Positions 24,901 to 33,382 of a stretch of DNA of 49,516 bases are shown piece by piece. The stretch is from positions 1-49,516 of the forward strand of contig JAILHF010000053.1 in the NCBI GenBank assembly GCA_024696005.1. The letters are read 5' to 3'. This DNA comes from Lachnospiraceae bacterium (GTDB taxonomy: Bacteria; Bacillota; Clostridia; Lachnospirales; Lachnospiraceae). Under the pieces are notes generated by a model. It searched no databases. It was not told the DNA's origin and worked only from the letters and a program-made list of their open reading frames with translations. Each line of letters starts with the position of its first letter. Within the stretch, counting starts at the first letter, position 1. The translations under genes were made by a program, and so were the position numbers.

Positions 24901-26167
24901 GGAAGAAGACATGGACAAGCTCTTCATGGCGTATGAGCGGCTTGATGAGCAGAAAAACAGCGGGATCCAGGGAACCGGTCTGGGATTGGACATCTCACGC
25001 AGGTTTGCGGAACTGATGGGCGGCAATCTGCGCTGTGAGAGCGTTTACGGCAAGGGCTCGGAATTCATCCTGACCGTGACGCAGAAGATCGTTGACAGAA
25101 CTCCCATAGGCGTATTCCTCGAACATGATGACAGCAGCAAAAAGGGACCTTATGTGCCGCAGTTTGTGGCGCCGGATGCCGATATCCTTGTCGTGGACGA
25201 TACACCGATGAACCTGAACGTGATCAAGGGCCTGCTGAAAGCGACCAGGGTATTCGTGACGACGGCCAAGAGCGGAGAAGAGTGCCTGGAAAAGATCCGG
25301 GAGACCAGGTTTAATGTCGTCCTGCTGGATCACATGATGCCCGGGATGGACGGGGTAGAAACCGTTGCCCGGATACGCGAGTTCGACCGCGATCTGCCGG
25401 TATACGCCCTGACGGCCAATGCGACTGCCGGAGAAGAGTTTTACAAGTCGAAGGGCTTTAACGGTTATCTCGCGAAACCCGTCGACAGCCTGGCGCTGGA
25501 AAAGACCATCATGAAGCATCTGCCGGAAGAGATGATGATGAAGCCCACGGCCGACGATGCAGTGGAAGAGATCACGGAGATGCCCGAAGAGATGCGCTGG
25601 ATCTACGAGACCGAGGGCATTTCGGCGGATGAAGGCATAAAGAACTCGGGCGGGATCGCGAACTACATACTGTCATTGAACATGTTCCTGGATACGAGCG
25701 AGTCGAACGCGAAAGTCATCCGGGATTCGTACGAAGGCGGGAACATCAGGCTGTATACGATCAAGGTTCATTCCCTGAAGAGCTCGGCCAGGATCGTGGG
25801 TGCTCTGGAACTGTCGGCGCTGGCGGCGCAGCTTGAAGATGCGGGAAACCGCGAGGATACCGATTTCATCGATGAGAACACCGACCGCCTCCTGGAGGAT
25901 TATGAGGCCTTTTCGGAAAAGCTTGACAGACTTCACGCCGGGAAGGATGATACGGATAAGGAAATGATATCCGAGAAGGAATTGCGGAGTGCGTATTCCG
26001 CGCTTTCGGATGTGATACCGCAGATGGATTATGATTCCGTGGAGATGATCCTGGAACAGCTGCGGGAATATGCCCTGCCAGAGGAGGATGACCGGAGGAT
26101 AGGGGAACTGGAAAAGATGCTCAAACTGTTTGACTGGGACGGAATGGAAGCGTTGATCAAACAATAA
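21920..26167 (+). CDS. Propeller-type hybrid histidine kinase with receiver and HPt
   Basis: A 1415-residue one-protein phosphorelay. Export signal or anchor (about 1-30). Two tandem seven-bladed sensory propeller regions built from W-x-G-T/A repeats such as [15 protein letters not shown] and [15 protein letters not shown] run to about residue 680. A Y_Y_Y-like Ig domain follows (about 690-770), then one membrane helix (about 775-800). Next come HisKA with [14 protein letters not shown] (His832), a HATPase domain ([26 protein letters not shown]), a receiver with Asp1137 ([13 protein letters not shown]) and an HPt with His1284 ([12 protein letters not shown]). In gut bacteria such sensors detect polysaccharide products. 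ATG 21920 begins the signal sequence; TTG 21908, 9 bases from AGGAGGGG, would add four residues. Confidence 0.9.
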   Translation: MKKRGYRFPAAALALLLFLCLVFSAGSGAFASGGTDEGSVPGEAEHKPVGGGYAASGQVENAGYTTKIYDASNGLPTSDANFILGASDGYIWIGAYSGIIRYDGSNFTRLDTSGGLTNGRGLYEDKAGRIWVGTNDNGVVVLDGNESTHITYRDGLPSSSIRIFAEDADGNVFVGTTAGICYVDSGMQVHSLEDDRLNEERVLKLDSDADGRIYGQTKSGIVFCIENCRLSAVYDSDELGMEKITSIMADPERDGCVYVCTEGDVIYRGSFGEKAENMEAISVAPLSGVHWISFDCGRVWISSISMAGYLDENDAFHVLNNLPMNSGIEMMTSDYQGNMWFASSTQGVMKIVTNSFVDLYEDAAVPSEVVNTACLHDGLLYSGTDKGIRILDLKGGVVENELSAYVGENRIRCIKEGRNGEIWIAGYSNDIGLIRYSADGTITSFTEENGMPDNEVRCVIMGPDDTVLAGTNGGLAVIKDGEVTRTVGADEGIKDLTFLCLECGKEGEIYAGSDGDGIYVIKGSEISRIGRDDGLTSDVVMRIVRDDVRDVLWLVTSNSIQYISDGEIVEVMSFPYNNNYDLYFGEEDAMWIISSFGVYVVDANKMLNDELTDYRLYTVESGLPSTPTSNSHGTLGEDGYLYIACRSCVSRINTSLRGEESVPVKAAISSVYYGDEQILPDREGVYRLPSTRGRIRITASVLDYSLMNPLVKVYMEGKEEEGISVSRSRLQPLEYTGLEYGSYTLHIKLFDNMGKKELLDESFRFEKKARFLEMPIVRLLMAVIVAVVGGIVVWRVMKSTVIRRQYEEIRQAKEEAERANTAKSRFLANMSHEIRTPINTIMGMNEMALREDATGVPKGYFMAMMNYSFDIRNATESLLSLINDVLDMSKIESGKMHLVEQEYDVQEMLRSIVSMIRMRSTEKELIFDVIVDEILPSRMYGDAGKIKQIVLNLLTNALKYTDHGGFSLSVSLEEREDDNCLIRFSVKDTGIGVKEEDMDKLFMAYERLDEQKNSGIQGTGLGLDISRRFAELMGGNLRCESVYGKGSEFILTVTQKIVDRTPIGVFLEHDDSSKKGPYVPQFVAPDADILVVDDTPMNLNVIKGLLKATRVFVTTAKSGEECLEKIRETRFNVVLLDHMMPGMDGVETVARIREFDRDLPVYALTANATAGEEFYKSKGFNGYLAKPVDSLALEKTIMKHLPEEMMMKPTADDAVEEITEMPEEMRWIYETEGISADEGIKNSGGIANYILSLNMFLDTSESNAKVIRDSYEGGNIRLYTIKVHSLKSSARIVGALELSALAAQLEDAGNREDTDFIDENTDRLLEDYEAFSEKLDRLHAGKDDTDKEMISEKELRSAYSALSDVIPQMDYDSVEMILEQLREYALPEEDDRRIGELEKMLKLFDWDGMEALIKQ

Positions 26168-26182
26168 CAGGAGGATAAGCAA

Positions 26183-26941
26183 ATGGCGGCAGATCGCATG
26201 ATCGTGATAGGAGAAAAGGAATCGTTCATTGCCCGCGTGCTGATAAAAAAAGTGCAGGATGCGGGAGTGGATTGCGAATTCGTGCCCGGCACGATCAACA
26301 ACATCAATTCAAAGATCGGGGGAGCGTCGCTGATCACTCTGTTCATGGATGAGGGGGAAAGACCGCATGAAGACATCCTCCACTTCCTTACCGAGAACAT
26401 GCTGGAGAAGGAACTGCAGATGATGGTTGTCGGGGAACAGACGGATATCGATTATATCCGTGATCAGGTTCCTGCGGAACTGATCTACAAGGTCTTTTCC
26501 AGACCTGTGGATAACATGGCATTTGCGAATGCCGTATCGGACTATATCGTGAAGGCGAAAAACGGCGAATTCCGAAAGAGCATACTGGTGGTTGACGATG
26601 ATCCGCAGTTCCTTACGCTGATCCGGGAGTGGCTGAAGGGAACGTACAAGGTGGCGATGGCGAATTCCGGCCTTCAGGCGATCAAATGGCTGGGAAAGAA
26701 TAAAGTGGACCTGATCATCCTGGACCATGAAATGCCGGTCACCAGCGGGCCGCAGGTTCTGGAGATGCTCAGGAGCGATCCGGAGACGCAGTCGATCCCG
26801 GTCATCTTCCTGACGGGGAAGGGCGACAAGGAAAGCGTCATGAGCGTTGTGGCGCTCAAGCCGGAAGGCTATTTCCTGAAGACCACACAGAAGGATGAGC
26901 TGCTCGAGAAGCTGAAGGAATTCTTCATCCTTCATCAGTAA
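26183..26941 (+). CDS. Double-receiver response regulator without output domain
   Basis: A 252-residue protein with two receiver-like halves. The N-terminal half (about 1-125) has the fold pattern of a receiver but lacks the acidic pocket and the phosphoacceptor Asp, so it looks like a pseudo-receiver. The C-terminal half (about 128-252) is complete: acidic triad in LVVDDDPQF, Asp181 in LIILDHEMP, Thr in FLTGKG and Lys in YFLKTT. No DNA-binding or enzymatic output domain is present. It lies between the hybrid kinase and an HD-GYP protein, so it may take phosphate from the HPt of that kinase and act by protein contact. Start ATG 26183 follows AGGAGG. Confidence 0.85.
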   Translation: MAADRMIVIGEKESFIARVLIKKVQDAGVDCEFVPGTINNINSKIGGASLITLFMDEGERPHEDILHFLTENMLEKELQMMVVGEQTDIDYIRDQVPAELIYKVFSRPVDNMAFANAVSDYIVKAKNGEFRKSILVVDDDPQFLTLIREWLKGTYKVAMANSGLQAIKWLGKNKVDLIILDHEMPVTSGPQVLEMLRSDPETQSIPVIFLTGKGDKESVMSVVALKPEGYFLKTTQKDELLEKLKEFFILHQ

Positions 26942-26968
26942 TGCGCATGCAGGGGGAAAGGCACTCGT

Positions 26969-29326
26969 ATGTTTGACCTGATCAGGGAACATCAGTTAAA
27001 TGCAATGCTTGTTCTGTGCGGAGCCTGTGGGATCCTTACCCTCCTTTTGTTTTTTACGCGCTTCATGTCGAAGACCAGGCGCAGGATCCATATCCTCATG
27101 CTCGTTGTGGCGTTCTTCCTGTTGTGGTTTGACCGTCTGGCCTACATCTATGCCGGTGTTTCGGGGACGCGGGCTTATGTCATGGTCCGGCTGAGCAATT
27201 TCTTTGTTTTCTTTCTGACATCCGCAGTTGTTTTCGGCTTTAATCTGCTTCTGAAGGACTGGCTCGGAAATGAAGGCGGAATGGAGCGCGTGCCCAGGCG
27301 GCTGGATGCAGTCGGAGCGCTGGCAGTGGCCGGAATGGCGCTCGCGGTCATTTCCGCATTTACCGGTCTGTATTATACCTTTAACGAGCTGAATGAATAC
27401 CAGCGCGGAGACGGTTTTCTGATCGCCTACATCATCCCGGTACTGGGCCCGATGATCCAGTTCAGTGTCATTGTTCAATACCGGAAATCCTTCCGGAAAC
27501 TGATCTTCATCGCGCTGCTTTTCTATATCTTCGGACCGATCATCTGCGGGATCGTGCAGATCTTTACCTATGGGATCTCCATTGTAAACATGTCCATGGT
27601 CTTCGTTTCCATACTGCTGTATCTGTTTACCTATGTGGACATCAACAACATGGTGGTCAGGGCGCACGAGATCGAGATGCGGAATGTCGAGGGAGAGAAA
27701 GAAAGACTGCAGAGGCTCTTTGGCCAGACGGCAGGCGCCATGGTCGCGGCCGTGGAGAAACGGGACGATTTTGCCAGGGGACAGGCCCGGAAGGTGGCGG
27801 AATATGCGAAACGGATCGCGGAAATGAGCGGAAAGAGTGCGGATGACTGCGAGAAGATTTATTACGCGGCCCTGCTTCATGATGTGGGCATGATCGGCAT
27901 CCCGGACAGCGTGATCAAGAACGAAGAGGATCCCGGCAAATGGGACCGCGAAGCGATGCGGCAGAAACCGCTCATCGGAAGGGAGATCCTTTCTTCCATC
28001 ACAGAATATCCATATCTGGCCCAGAGCGCTTATTCCAGCCATGAACGTTATAACGGGACGGGCTATCCGGAGGGGCTTTCGGGAGAAGACATTCCCGAGA
28101 TCGCACGCATCGTTGCAGTGGCGGATGCCTATGTGACGATGACGAGCAAAAAGAGATACCGCGAGGCAAGACCGGAGATGTACGCCAGAGAGGCTTTTGT
28201 CAAAGGTGCGGGGGATGTGTTCGATCCGGTCTTTGCCGGGCTGATGGTAAAGATCATCGATCAGGACAGCAGCGAAAAGATGCGTGAGGATATCGCGGCC
28301 GTGGAGACTAAGCTCAGCTGCGGAAATTACCGGGACAGGATCTCCGTGGGGATCCCACTCGAGAACGGGGTGAAACGCATCCGCTTTGAATGCGTTCCCG
28401 CCGAGGGAAGTGAAAACGGTTTCAGCGCGCCTTCGATCATCCTGTTTGATTCGTATGACCGAAGGATACACAGCGACAAAAAGACGATCAGCGAATACCG
28501 TTATCTCGAGTACGGGGAGGTCTGGTTTGACGAGCATCTGATCAGCACGGGTGCGCGCAAGATCGTTGATGCAAAGATCGAACGGAAGGAAAACGGCAGC
28601 GGAAAGGAATACGGGATCGTTGCGGAGCGTTATGACGATCATCTGCGGCTGAAGATGGACGGGCCGTCCTGTTATAAGGAGATCATCGTGGCTCTGCCGG
28701 ACGGCTCCAAAGCCGCCTATGTCGCGCTGACCGGAGAAAACTGCGAGATCAGCGCCATCACCGTGGAATCGACGGACGAAATGATCGGGCCGGCGGATAT
28801 CCCGCGGATCGCCGATGAGATAAGCTTCATAGACCGCATGGAAGCCGACCTGAAAAACATCCAGATCGACCGCACGCGTTCGGCCTCCACGGAAGGTGTG
28901 GAAGTGAAGAACAGATGCAGGATCCTCTTTCATTCCATGAGCCTGCCCGGGGCGAACCTGGTATGGCACTGCCCGTATGTCGTGCTCTTTTCCTCGGCTG
29001 ACGGCCGCGTCGGAGGGCCCGATTACCGGGAATATGTGCTGATCAAGCTCAACGGAGAGAACGAGGAAGACGGGAAATACGCGCAGAACAGCTTTGTGAT
29101 GAAAAAGAAAGAGAGCTTTCCCGGCTGGGACAGATGGAAGGAGATCAACAAGGAGGGCATGGAATGCGAGCTCTCTCTTGAACGGAAGGGCAGCCGCATC
29201 ATCCTGAAGACCGAGAACCTCGGGATCAGCATTGAGAGCACGACGATCGTTTCGGACGATACGCAAAAGGTGTATGCGGCGCTTACCGGAGATGAGGTGG
29301 CGCTCACGGACATCCGGGTCGAGTGA
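26969..29326 (+). CDS. Membrane protein with degenerate HD-GYP domain and large unassigned C-terminus
   Basis: The protein has 785 residues. Seven hydrophobic helices (about 12-225) are followed by a short coiled stretch, an HD-GYP-like domain (about 245-430), and about 350 residues rich in predicted beta strands that I cannot assign. The catalytic motif is altered: HDVGMIGIP (His304-Asp305) has Met for the Lys of HDIGK, and SHERYNGTGYP has Ser357 for the first His of the HH pair. GYP itself is kept. Loss of a metal-ligand His suggests weak or no phosphodiesterase activity, perhaps c-di-GMP sensing. The C-terminal region contains two similar segments around YVALTGENCEISAI and YAALTGDEVALTDI. 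Final gene of a four-gene operon, closed by a terminator. Confidence 0.82.
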   Translation: MFDLIREHQLNAMLVLCGACGILTLLLFFTRFMSKTRRRIHILMLVVAFFLLWFDRLAYIYAGVSGTRAYVMVRLSNFFVFFLTSAVVFGFNLLLKDWLGNEGGMERVPRRLDAVGALAVAGMALAVISAFTGLYYTFNELNEYQRGDGFLIAYIIPVLGPMIQFSVIVQYRKSFRKLIFIALLFYIFGPIICGIVQIFTYGISIVNMSMVFVSILLYLFTYVDINNMVVRAHEIEMRNVEGEKERLQRLFGQTAGAMVAAVEKRDDFARGQARKVAEYAKRIAEMSGKSADDCEKIYYAALLHDVGMIGIPDSVIKNEEDPGKWDREAMRQKPLIGREILSSITEYPYLAQSAYSSHERYNGTGYPEGLSGEDIPEIARIVAVADAYVTMTSKKRYREARPEMYAREAFVKGAGDVFDPVFAGLMVKIIDQDSSEKMREDIAAVETKLSCGNYRDRISVGIPLENGVKRIRFECVPAEGSENGFSAPSIILFDSYDRRIHSDKKTISEYRYLEYGEVWFDEHLISTGARKIVDAKIERKENGSGKEYGIVAERYDDHLRLKMDGPSCYKEIIVALPDGSKAAYVALTGENCEISAITVESTDEMIGPADIPRIADEISFIDRMEADLKNIQIDRTRSASTEGVEVKNRCRILFHSMSLPGANLVWHCPYVVLFSSADGRVGGPDYREYVLIKLNGENEEDGKYAQNSFVMKKKESFPGWDRWKEINKEGMECELSLERKGSRIILKTENLGISIESTTIVSDDTQKVYAALTGDEVALTDIRVE

Positions 29327-29390
29327 GCGTGTCCGGGCCGCACAAAAAGGAGTTGCAAATCCGGAGGAATATGTTAATATGTGCTTGAGC

Positions 29391-29428
29391 AAAGGCGCCG
29401 TGATGAAACGGGCGCCTTTTTGTTTTTT
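29391..29428 (+). terminator. Intrinsic terminator of the signalling operon
   Basis: AAAGGCGCC (29391-29399) pairs perfectly with GGCGCCTTT (29411-29419) and is followed by a T-rich tract to 29428. It lies 64 bases after the HD-GYP stop and just before the NAD synthetase ribosome binding site. Confidence 0.9.
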
Positions 29429-29449
29429 CGGAAGAAAGGAGTGATCACG

Positions 29450-31399
29450 ATGAAGAATCATCTCATGCGTGTGGCGGCGGTCGTGCCGGAGCTGAAGGTA
29501 GGGGATGTTTCCCATAATGTCGGGCAGATCATCGCACGGATCGAGGAACTGCCGGACTGTGCGCTGATCGTTTTCCCGGAGCTGTCCGTGACGGCCTATA
29601 CCTGCGGTGACCTGTTTCAGAGCGAGCTGCTGCTGCAGGAAGCGGAAGATGCCCTGCTGCGGATCGCGAAGGCCACGGAAGGCAGGAGCGGGACCGTGCT
29701 CGTGGGAGCACCCGTGCGTTACGCAAACAGCATATATAACTGCGCCGCTGTGCTTTCACAGGGTGAGATCCGGGCATTGATCCCCAAGACCTATCTTCCG
29801 AACTATTCCGAATTCTACGAATGCCGCTGGTTCGCGTCCGGGAGAGGAACGGACGGGAAGAGCGTGCGCATCGGTGACAGGGAGATCCCCTTCGGCAGGG
29901 ATATCCTTGCCGAAGACGCGGCAACGGGAGCGGTGCTGGGAGTCGAGCTTTGCGAGGATCTCTGGGTGCCGGACAAGCCGAGCACGCATGCTGCTCTGGC
30001 GGGAGCAAACGTGATCGCGAACCTTTCGGCTTCGGATGAACTGATCGGGAAGCAGGAATACAGGACGCAGCTGGTAAGGCAGCAGAGCGGCGCCTGTTAT
30101 TGCGCATACATCTACGCATCTTCGGGAACGATGGAGAGCAGCACGGATCTGGTATTCTCAGGACACAGCCTGATCGCGCAGAACGGCAGCGTGTTCGCTG
30201 ACAGCATCTTTCCTTCTTATCCGCATGTCACCACGGCGCTGGTCGACCCGGGCAGCATCATGCACGACAGGCGACATGCGAACACCTTCGAAAACGCGCC
30301 CGCTGCCGACTACCGCAGGGTGGAAGTGAGCATGCCGGCTGTCGGGACGAATGAGACCGGGATCGCGGAGCTGGCAGAGATCATGAAACGTCATGACTAT
30401 CCGGTCGCGAGGTTCCCCTTTGTGCCGCAGGATGCTTCGGCCAGGGATGAGCGCTGCAGGCGCATCCTGCAGATCCAGGCAAACGGGCTTGCGACCAGGG
30501 TGCGCGCGACGGGGATCCGCAATCTGGTGATCGGCGTTTCGGGCGGCCTGGATTCCACGCTTGCCCTCCTGGTATGCGAGGAAGCCAGAAAGCTGGTCCC
30601 GGGGATACGCGTGATCGCCTATACCATGCCGAATGAGGGAAATACATCCCCAAGAACGTTTGATAACGCGAACAGGCTGATGGAGCTGCTCGCCGACGAG
30701 AGCCATGAGGTGGCGATCCGGGAGGGCGTGAACCTTCATCTCGCCCAGCTGGGCCATGAGCAGGCCTATCAGGGGGAAGGCGATGTGACCTATGAGAACG
30801 CGCAGGCCAGGATGCGGACCTATATCCTGATGGACGCGGCCAACATGAAGAACGGTCTGGTGGTCGGGACGGGTGACATGTCGGAACTGGCTTTGGGGTG
30901 GTGTACCTATAACGGTGACCACATGTCCATGTACGCCGTGAACGCTTCGGTCCCGAAGACACTGGTGCAGTTCATCTGCCGGGCTTATGCGGGAATGTGC
31001 GGCAATGCAGAGCTTTCGGAAGTGCTGCTCTCCATCTGTGACACACCGATCACGCCGGAGCTGACGCCGAACCTGAACGGGGAGATCAGCCAGATGACGG
31101 AGGAAAAGATCGGGAAATACGATCTGAACGACTTTTTCCTGTATTATACCCTGCGCTATGGATTTGAACCTTCACGGAGCGCGGCTTATGCGATGCGCGC
31201 GTATCCGGAACTCGGACAGGAAGAGATCCGGAAAGCTGCGGTCAATTTCTTCAGGCGATTTTTCTCGCAGCAGTTCAAGCGCAGCTGTCTGCCGGACGGC
31301 CCCAAGGTCGGCTCCGTCTCCCTGTCTCCGAGAGGTGACTGGCGCATGCCCAGCGATGCCTCGGTACAGCTGTGGATGGAGGATCTTTCTCTTATGTAG
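29450..31399 (+). CDS. nadE: Glutamine-dependent NAD+ synthetase
   Basis: A 649-residue two-domain enzyme making NAD from deamido-NAD, ATP and glutamine, the last step of NAD synthesis. The N-terminal nitrilase-type glutaminase has the triad Glu44 (FPELSVTAYT), Lys113 (IPKTYLPNYSEFYE) and Cys168 (VELCEDLWVP). The C-terminal synthetase has the pyrophosphate loop SGGLDS (364-369) and the family motifs GTGDMSELALGW and NASVPKTLV. Length and domain order match the long glutamine-using NadE. ATG 29450 follows AAAGGAG at a spacing of 8; this start begins the conserved N-terminus. It stands alone: terminator upstream, non-coding gap downstream. Confidence 0.96.
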   Translation: MKNHLMRVAAVVPELKVGDVSHNVGQIIARIEELPDCALIVFPELSVTAYTCGDLFQSELLLQEAEDALLRIAKATEGRSGTVLVGAPVRYANSIYNCAAVLSQGEIRALIPKTYLPNYSEFYECRWFASGRGTDGKSVRIGDREIPFGRDILAEDAATGAVLGVELCEDLWVPDKPSTHAALAGANVIANLSASDELIGKQEYRTQLVRQQSGACYCAYIYASSGTMESSTDLVFSGHSLIAQNGSVFADSIFPSYPHVTTALVDPGSIMHDRRHANTFENAPAADYRRVEVSMPAVGTNETGIAELAEIMKRHDYPVARFPFVPQDASARDERCRRILQIQANGLATRVRATGIRNLVIGVSGGLDSTLALLVCEEARKLVPGIRVIAYTMPNEGNTSPRTFDNANRLMELLADESHEVAIREGVNLHLAQLGHEQAYQGEGDVTYENAQARMRTYILMDAANMKNGLVVGTGDMSELALGWCTYNGDHMSMYAVNASVPKTLVQFICRAYAGMCGNAELSEVLLSICDTPITPELTPNLNGEISQMTEEKIGKYDLNDFFLYYTLRYGFEPSRSAAYAMRAYPELGQEEIRKAAVNFFRRFFSQQFKRSCLPDGPKVGSVSLSPRGDWRMPSDASVQLWMEDLSLM

Positions 31400-31480
31400 A
31401 CAGGGGTATCGAATGGTTTCGTTCGCAAGACGGCTTCGCGGGATGAAGGGCATGCTTGGTGTCGAGCAGAAGATCATAAG

Positions 31481-31604
31481 TCCCGGGCACCACTCCGGAG
31501 CCACGCAGCTCTAAGGCGCTGCTTTCATTCCGGGTACAGCCCGGGACCGCTCGAGACACAGCATCCCTGCTGTGGCTCTCGCTCTCGTCGCCGTCCGTGG
31601 CGAC
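31481..31604 (+). ncRNA. Run of stem-loops in the gap between nadE and the GGDEF gene (candidate structured RNA or repeat)
   Basis: The 31400-31868 gap holds no convincing gene. Four perfect stems lie in series or nested: TCCCGGGC/GCCCGGGA (31481-31488/31539-31546) enclosing GCAGC/GCTGC (31505-31509/31518-31522); CACAGCA/TGCTGTG (31557-31563/31568-31574); and GTCGCC/GGCGAC (31587-31592/31599-31604). The style recalls the 147-bp repeat, but the sequence is different. A minus-strand frame of 112 codons crosses it; its composition (Arg-rich, no ribosome binding site) suggests an artefact of the structured DNA. It could be a non-coding RNA or a second structured repeat family. From 31605 to 31868 I see nothing else definable. 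Confidence 0.4.
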
Positions 31605-31868
31605 TCATCCCTTTTCTCATCATGCAGCTTCAAGAGCTGACGGGCTCCTCCGCGACGTGCCCGGTCCTTAAGTCTTCTGCTCTTTGCGCCGGCTGTTCCG
31701 ACCATCCCGCAAAGCCGCATGCTCACTCTACTGCCGGAGGATGGTTGGGGGCGAGGATCGATCATGCCTTCACATGCTTCTCTTATGAGCCGGTTGCGAA
31801 GGAAGCCGGATAAGCGGCTAAAACGGTAATTAAAGGACGCAGCAGGCAAAAAACCGCCGCATAATGAC

Positions 31869-31897
31869 TGGAAAGCGCTCTCAAAGGGGTGTATAAT
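31869..31897 (+). promoter_or_regulatory. Promoter of the GGDEF/FRG operon
   Basis: TATAAT (31892-31897) 17 bases after TGGAAA (31869-31874; four of six consensus bases). Transcription would start near 31904, which argues against an ATG at 31906 as the true start and for one at 31942. Confidence 0.7.
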
Positions 31898-31941
31898 GGA
31901 TACCGATGTTGCAAAGCGACGATCACAACGGGGGTATGACC

Positions 31942-33360
31942 ATGGACATGACGGTTGAGCTGTTTGACAGCATCATCAACACATCACAGGACTGCGTTTT
32001 CTGGAAGGACAAGGACAGGCGTTTTCTTGGCGTGAACCAGGCCTTCCTGGATTATTACGGCTTTGAATCGGAGCAGGTGCTCATCGGAAAGACGGATGAG
32101 GATATGGGATGGCATTCCGATCCCGAACCCTTCCGCCAGGATGAGCTGCGGGTCCTTTCCGGAAAGAGTACCTATAAAGTGCAGGGAAAATGCATCATGC
32201 GGGGCGAGGAACGGGATATCATCGCGTCGAAACGCCCGCTCTACGAGGACGGCCGGATCGTCGGCCTGGTGGGAAGCTTTGTGGATATCACGGATGTGAT
32301 ACGCAGAAAGGAAGGCGTGGACCGGACGCAGCTGGTCTATACGATCGACAAGCTCCGTAAATTCCGCTTTTTCGACGGGATCATCGACGGGATCAGTCTG
32401 GACGAGATTCTGGATCCCCTGACCGGGATCCTGAACCGGGCATATTCGATGCGCTTCCTCCGCAGCCTGATCAAGGAAAGGGTTCCCTTCTCCTTCGCCA
32501 TGATCGATCTGGATAATTTCAAATATATCAACGATACCTTCGGTCACAGCGCCGGGGACAGCGTGCTGGCCCGTGTTTCAAAAAGCCTGGCGGAGGCCGC
32601 GGAAGGATACGGTCTTGTGGGGCGTTTCGGCGGCGACGAGCTGTTGCTGATCGATCTGAAGAACATAAAAGCGGACGAGCGGATCGCGTTCTTTGAGAAA
32701 GCCTATGGTGATCCGACCGTGCTGCGCAGTGAGATGGAATTCGGAAGCGGGAATGCCTTTATTACGGCGACCACCGGCAGTGCGGCTTTTCCGGAAGATG
32801 CCGACAACTTCACGGATCTGTTCGGGATCGTGGACAAGATGCTTTATCTGGGAAAGAGCAATGGAAGAAACTGCTTTACCGTATACGAGAAGGAAAAGCA
32901 TCAGAATGTCGAGATCCGCAAGATCGCCAAGAACGGGATGTTTACGGAGATGCACGGGATGCGGCTTGCGCTCGATAAAGAGGAAGGCTTTGAGAACAAA
33001 CTCAGGGCCGCCATGCCGGGACTGGCAGAGGTCCTGCAGATCCGGGATCTGTATTACGTCCGGGAAGACGGCAGGATGAAGGCGGTCCTGGACCCCGGCT
33101 TTGACGAAGATGCTTCGGATATCGAAAAGCTGATGACCGAGGATATTTTTTCGGAAGCGGCGACGGAGCGTATCGAGAAGGAGGCGCCTGTCTTTTGGGA
33201 GGCGTTGAAGAAGAAAGGCTGCTCTTCCGTCCTGGCGGCAAGGGTCAGGGACGGGGAGAAGGTTTCGGCTTATCTGGTCTGCGCCGTGGAACGTCGTCAC
33301 CGTATCTGGCAGGAGAACGAATGCGCGATCCTGTATTATCTGGCAGGGCTATTGGCATGA
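31942..33360 (+). CDS. PAS-GGDEF-GAF-like diguanylate cyclase
   Basis: A soluble protein of 472 residues from ATG 31942 (31936 and 31948 are equally possible). Residues about 5-115 are a PAS domain (DCVFWKDKDRRFLGVNQAFLDYYGF, ending GSFVDITDV; read as two short pieces). The GGDEF domain (about 160-295) has DPLTGILNRAY, IDLDNFKYINDTFGHSAGD and the active site RFGGDELLLID at 230-234, where Leu replaces the usual Phe. No RxxD product-inhibition site is visible upstream. A C-terminal region of about 150 residues resembles a GAF domain. It should make c-di-GMP, and sensing at both ends is likely. The FRG-domain gene begins 22 bases downstream. Confidence 0.85.
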   Translation: MDMTVELFDSIINTSQDCVFWKDKDRRFLGVNQAFLDYYGFESEQVLIGKTDEDMGWHSDPEPFRQDELRVLSGKSTYKVQGKCIMRGEERDIIASKRPLYEDGRIVGLVGSFVDITDVIRRKEGVDRTQLVYTIDKLRKFRFFDGIIDGISLDEILDPLTGILNRAYSMRFLRSLIKERVPFSFAMIDLDNFKYINDTFGHSAGDSVLARVSKSLAEAAEGYGLVGRFGGDELLLIDLKNIKADERIAFFEKAYGDPTVLRSEMEFGSGNAFITATTGSAAFPEDADNFTDLFGIVDKMLYLGKSNGRNCFTVYEKEKHQNVEIRKIAKNGMFTEMHGMRLALDKEEGFENKLRAAMPGLAEVLQIRDLYYVREDGRMKAVLDPGFDEDASDIEKLMTEDIFSEAATERIEKEAPVFWEALKKKGCSSVLAARVRDGEKVSAYLVCAVERRHRIWQENECAILYYLAGLLA

Positions 33361-33382
33361 GGAAGCGGGAAGGAGGCATTCT

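Noticed and set aside
29353-29380. Promoter-like TTGCAA-16-TAATAT just before a terminator, suggesting an attenuator for nadE
   Set aside because: The start site would fall only a few bases before the terminator stem, leaving no room for an alternative fold or leader. The stem is better explained as the terminator of the preceding operon.
26996-29515. Very long minus-strand open frame (839 codons), with others at 508-1734, 12926-14863, 22949-24808 and 19781-21163
   Set aside because: They lie opposite genes with recognised families, are rich in His, Arg and Asp as expected of antisense to GC-rich codons, lack ribosome binding sites and show no family motifs.
31511-31849. 112-codon minus-strand frame in the nadE-GGDEF gap
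   Set aside because: It crosses the stem-loop run, is strongly Arg-rich, has no ribosome binding site and resembles no family I recognise.
31836-31862. GGCAAAAAACCGCC stretch resembling part of a c-di-GMP riboswitch near a GGDEF gene
   Set aside because: It lies upstream of the promoter at 31869-31897, and the second conserved half of the aptamer is absent.
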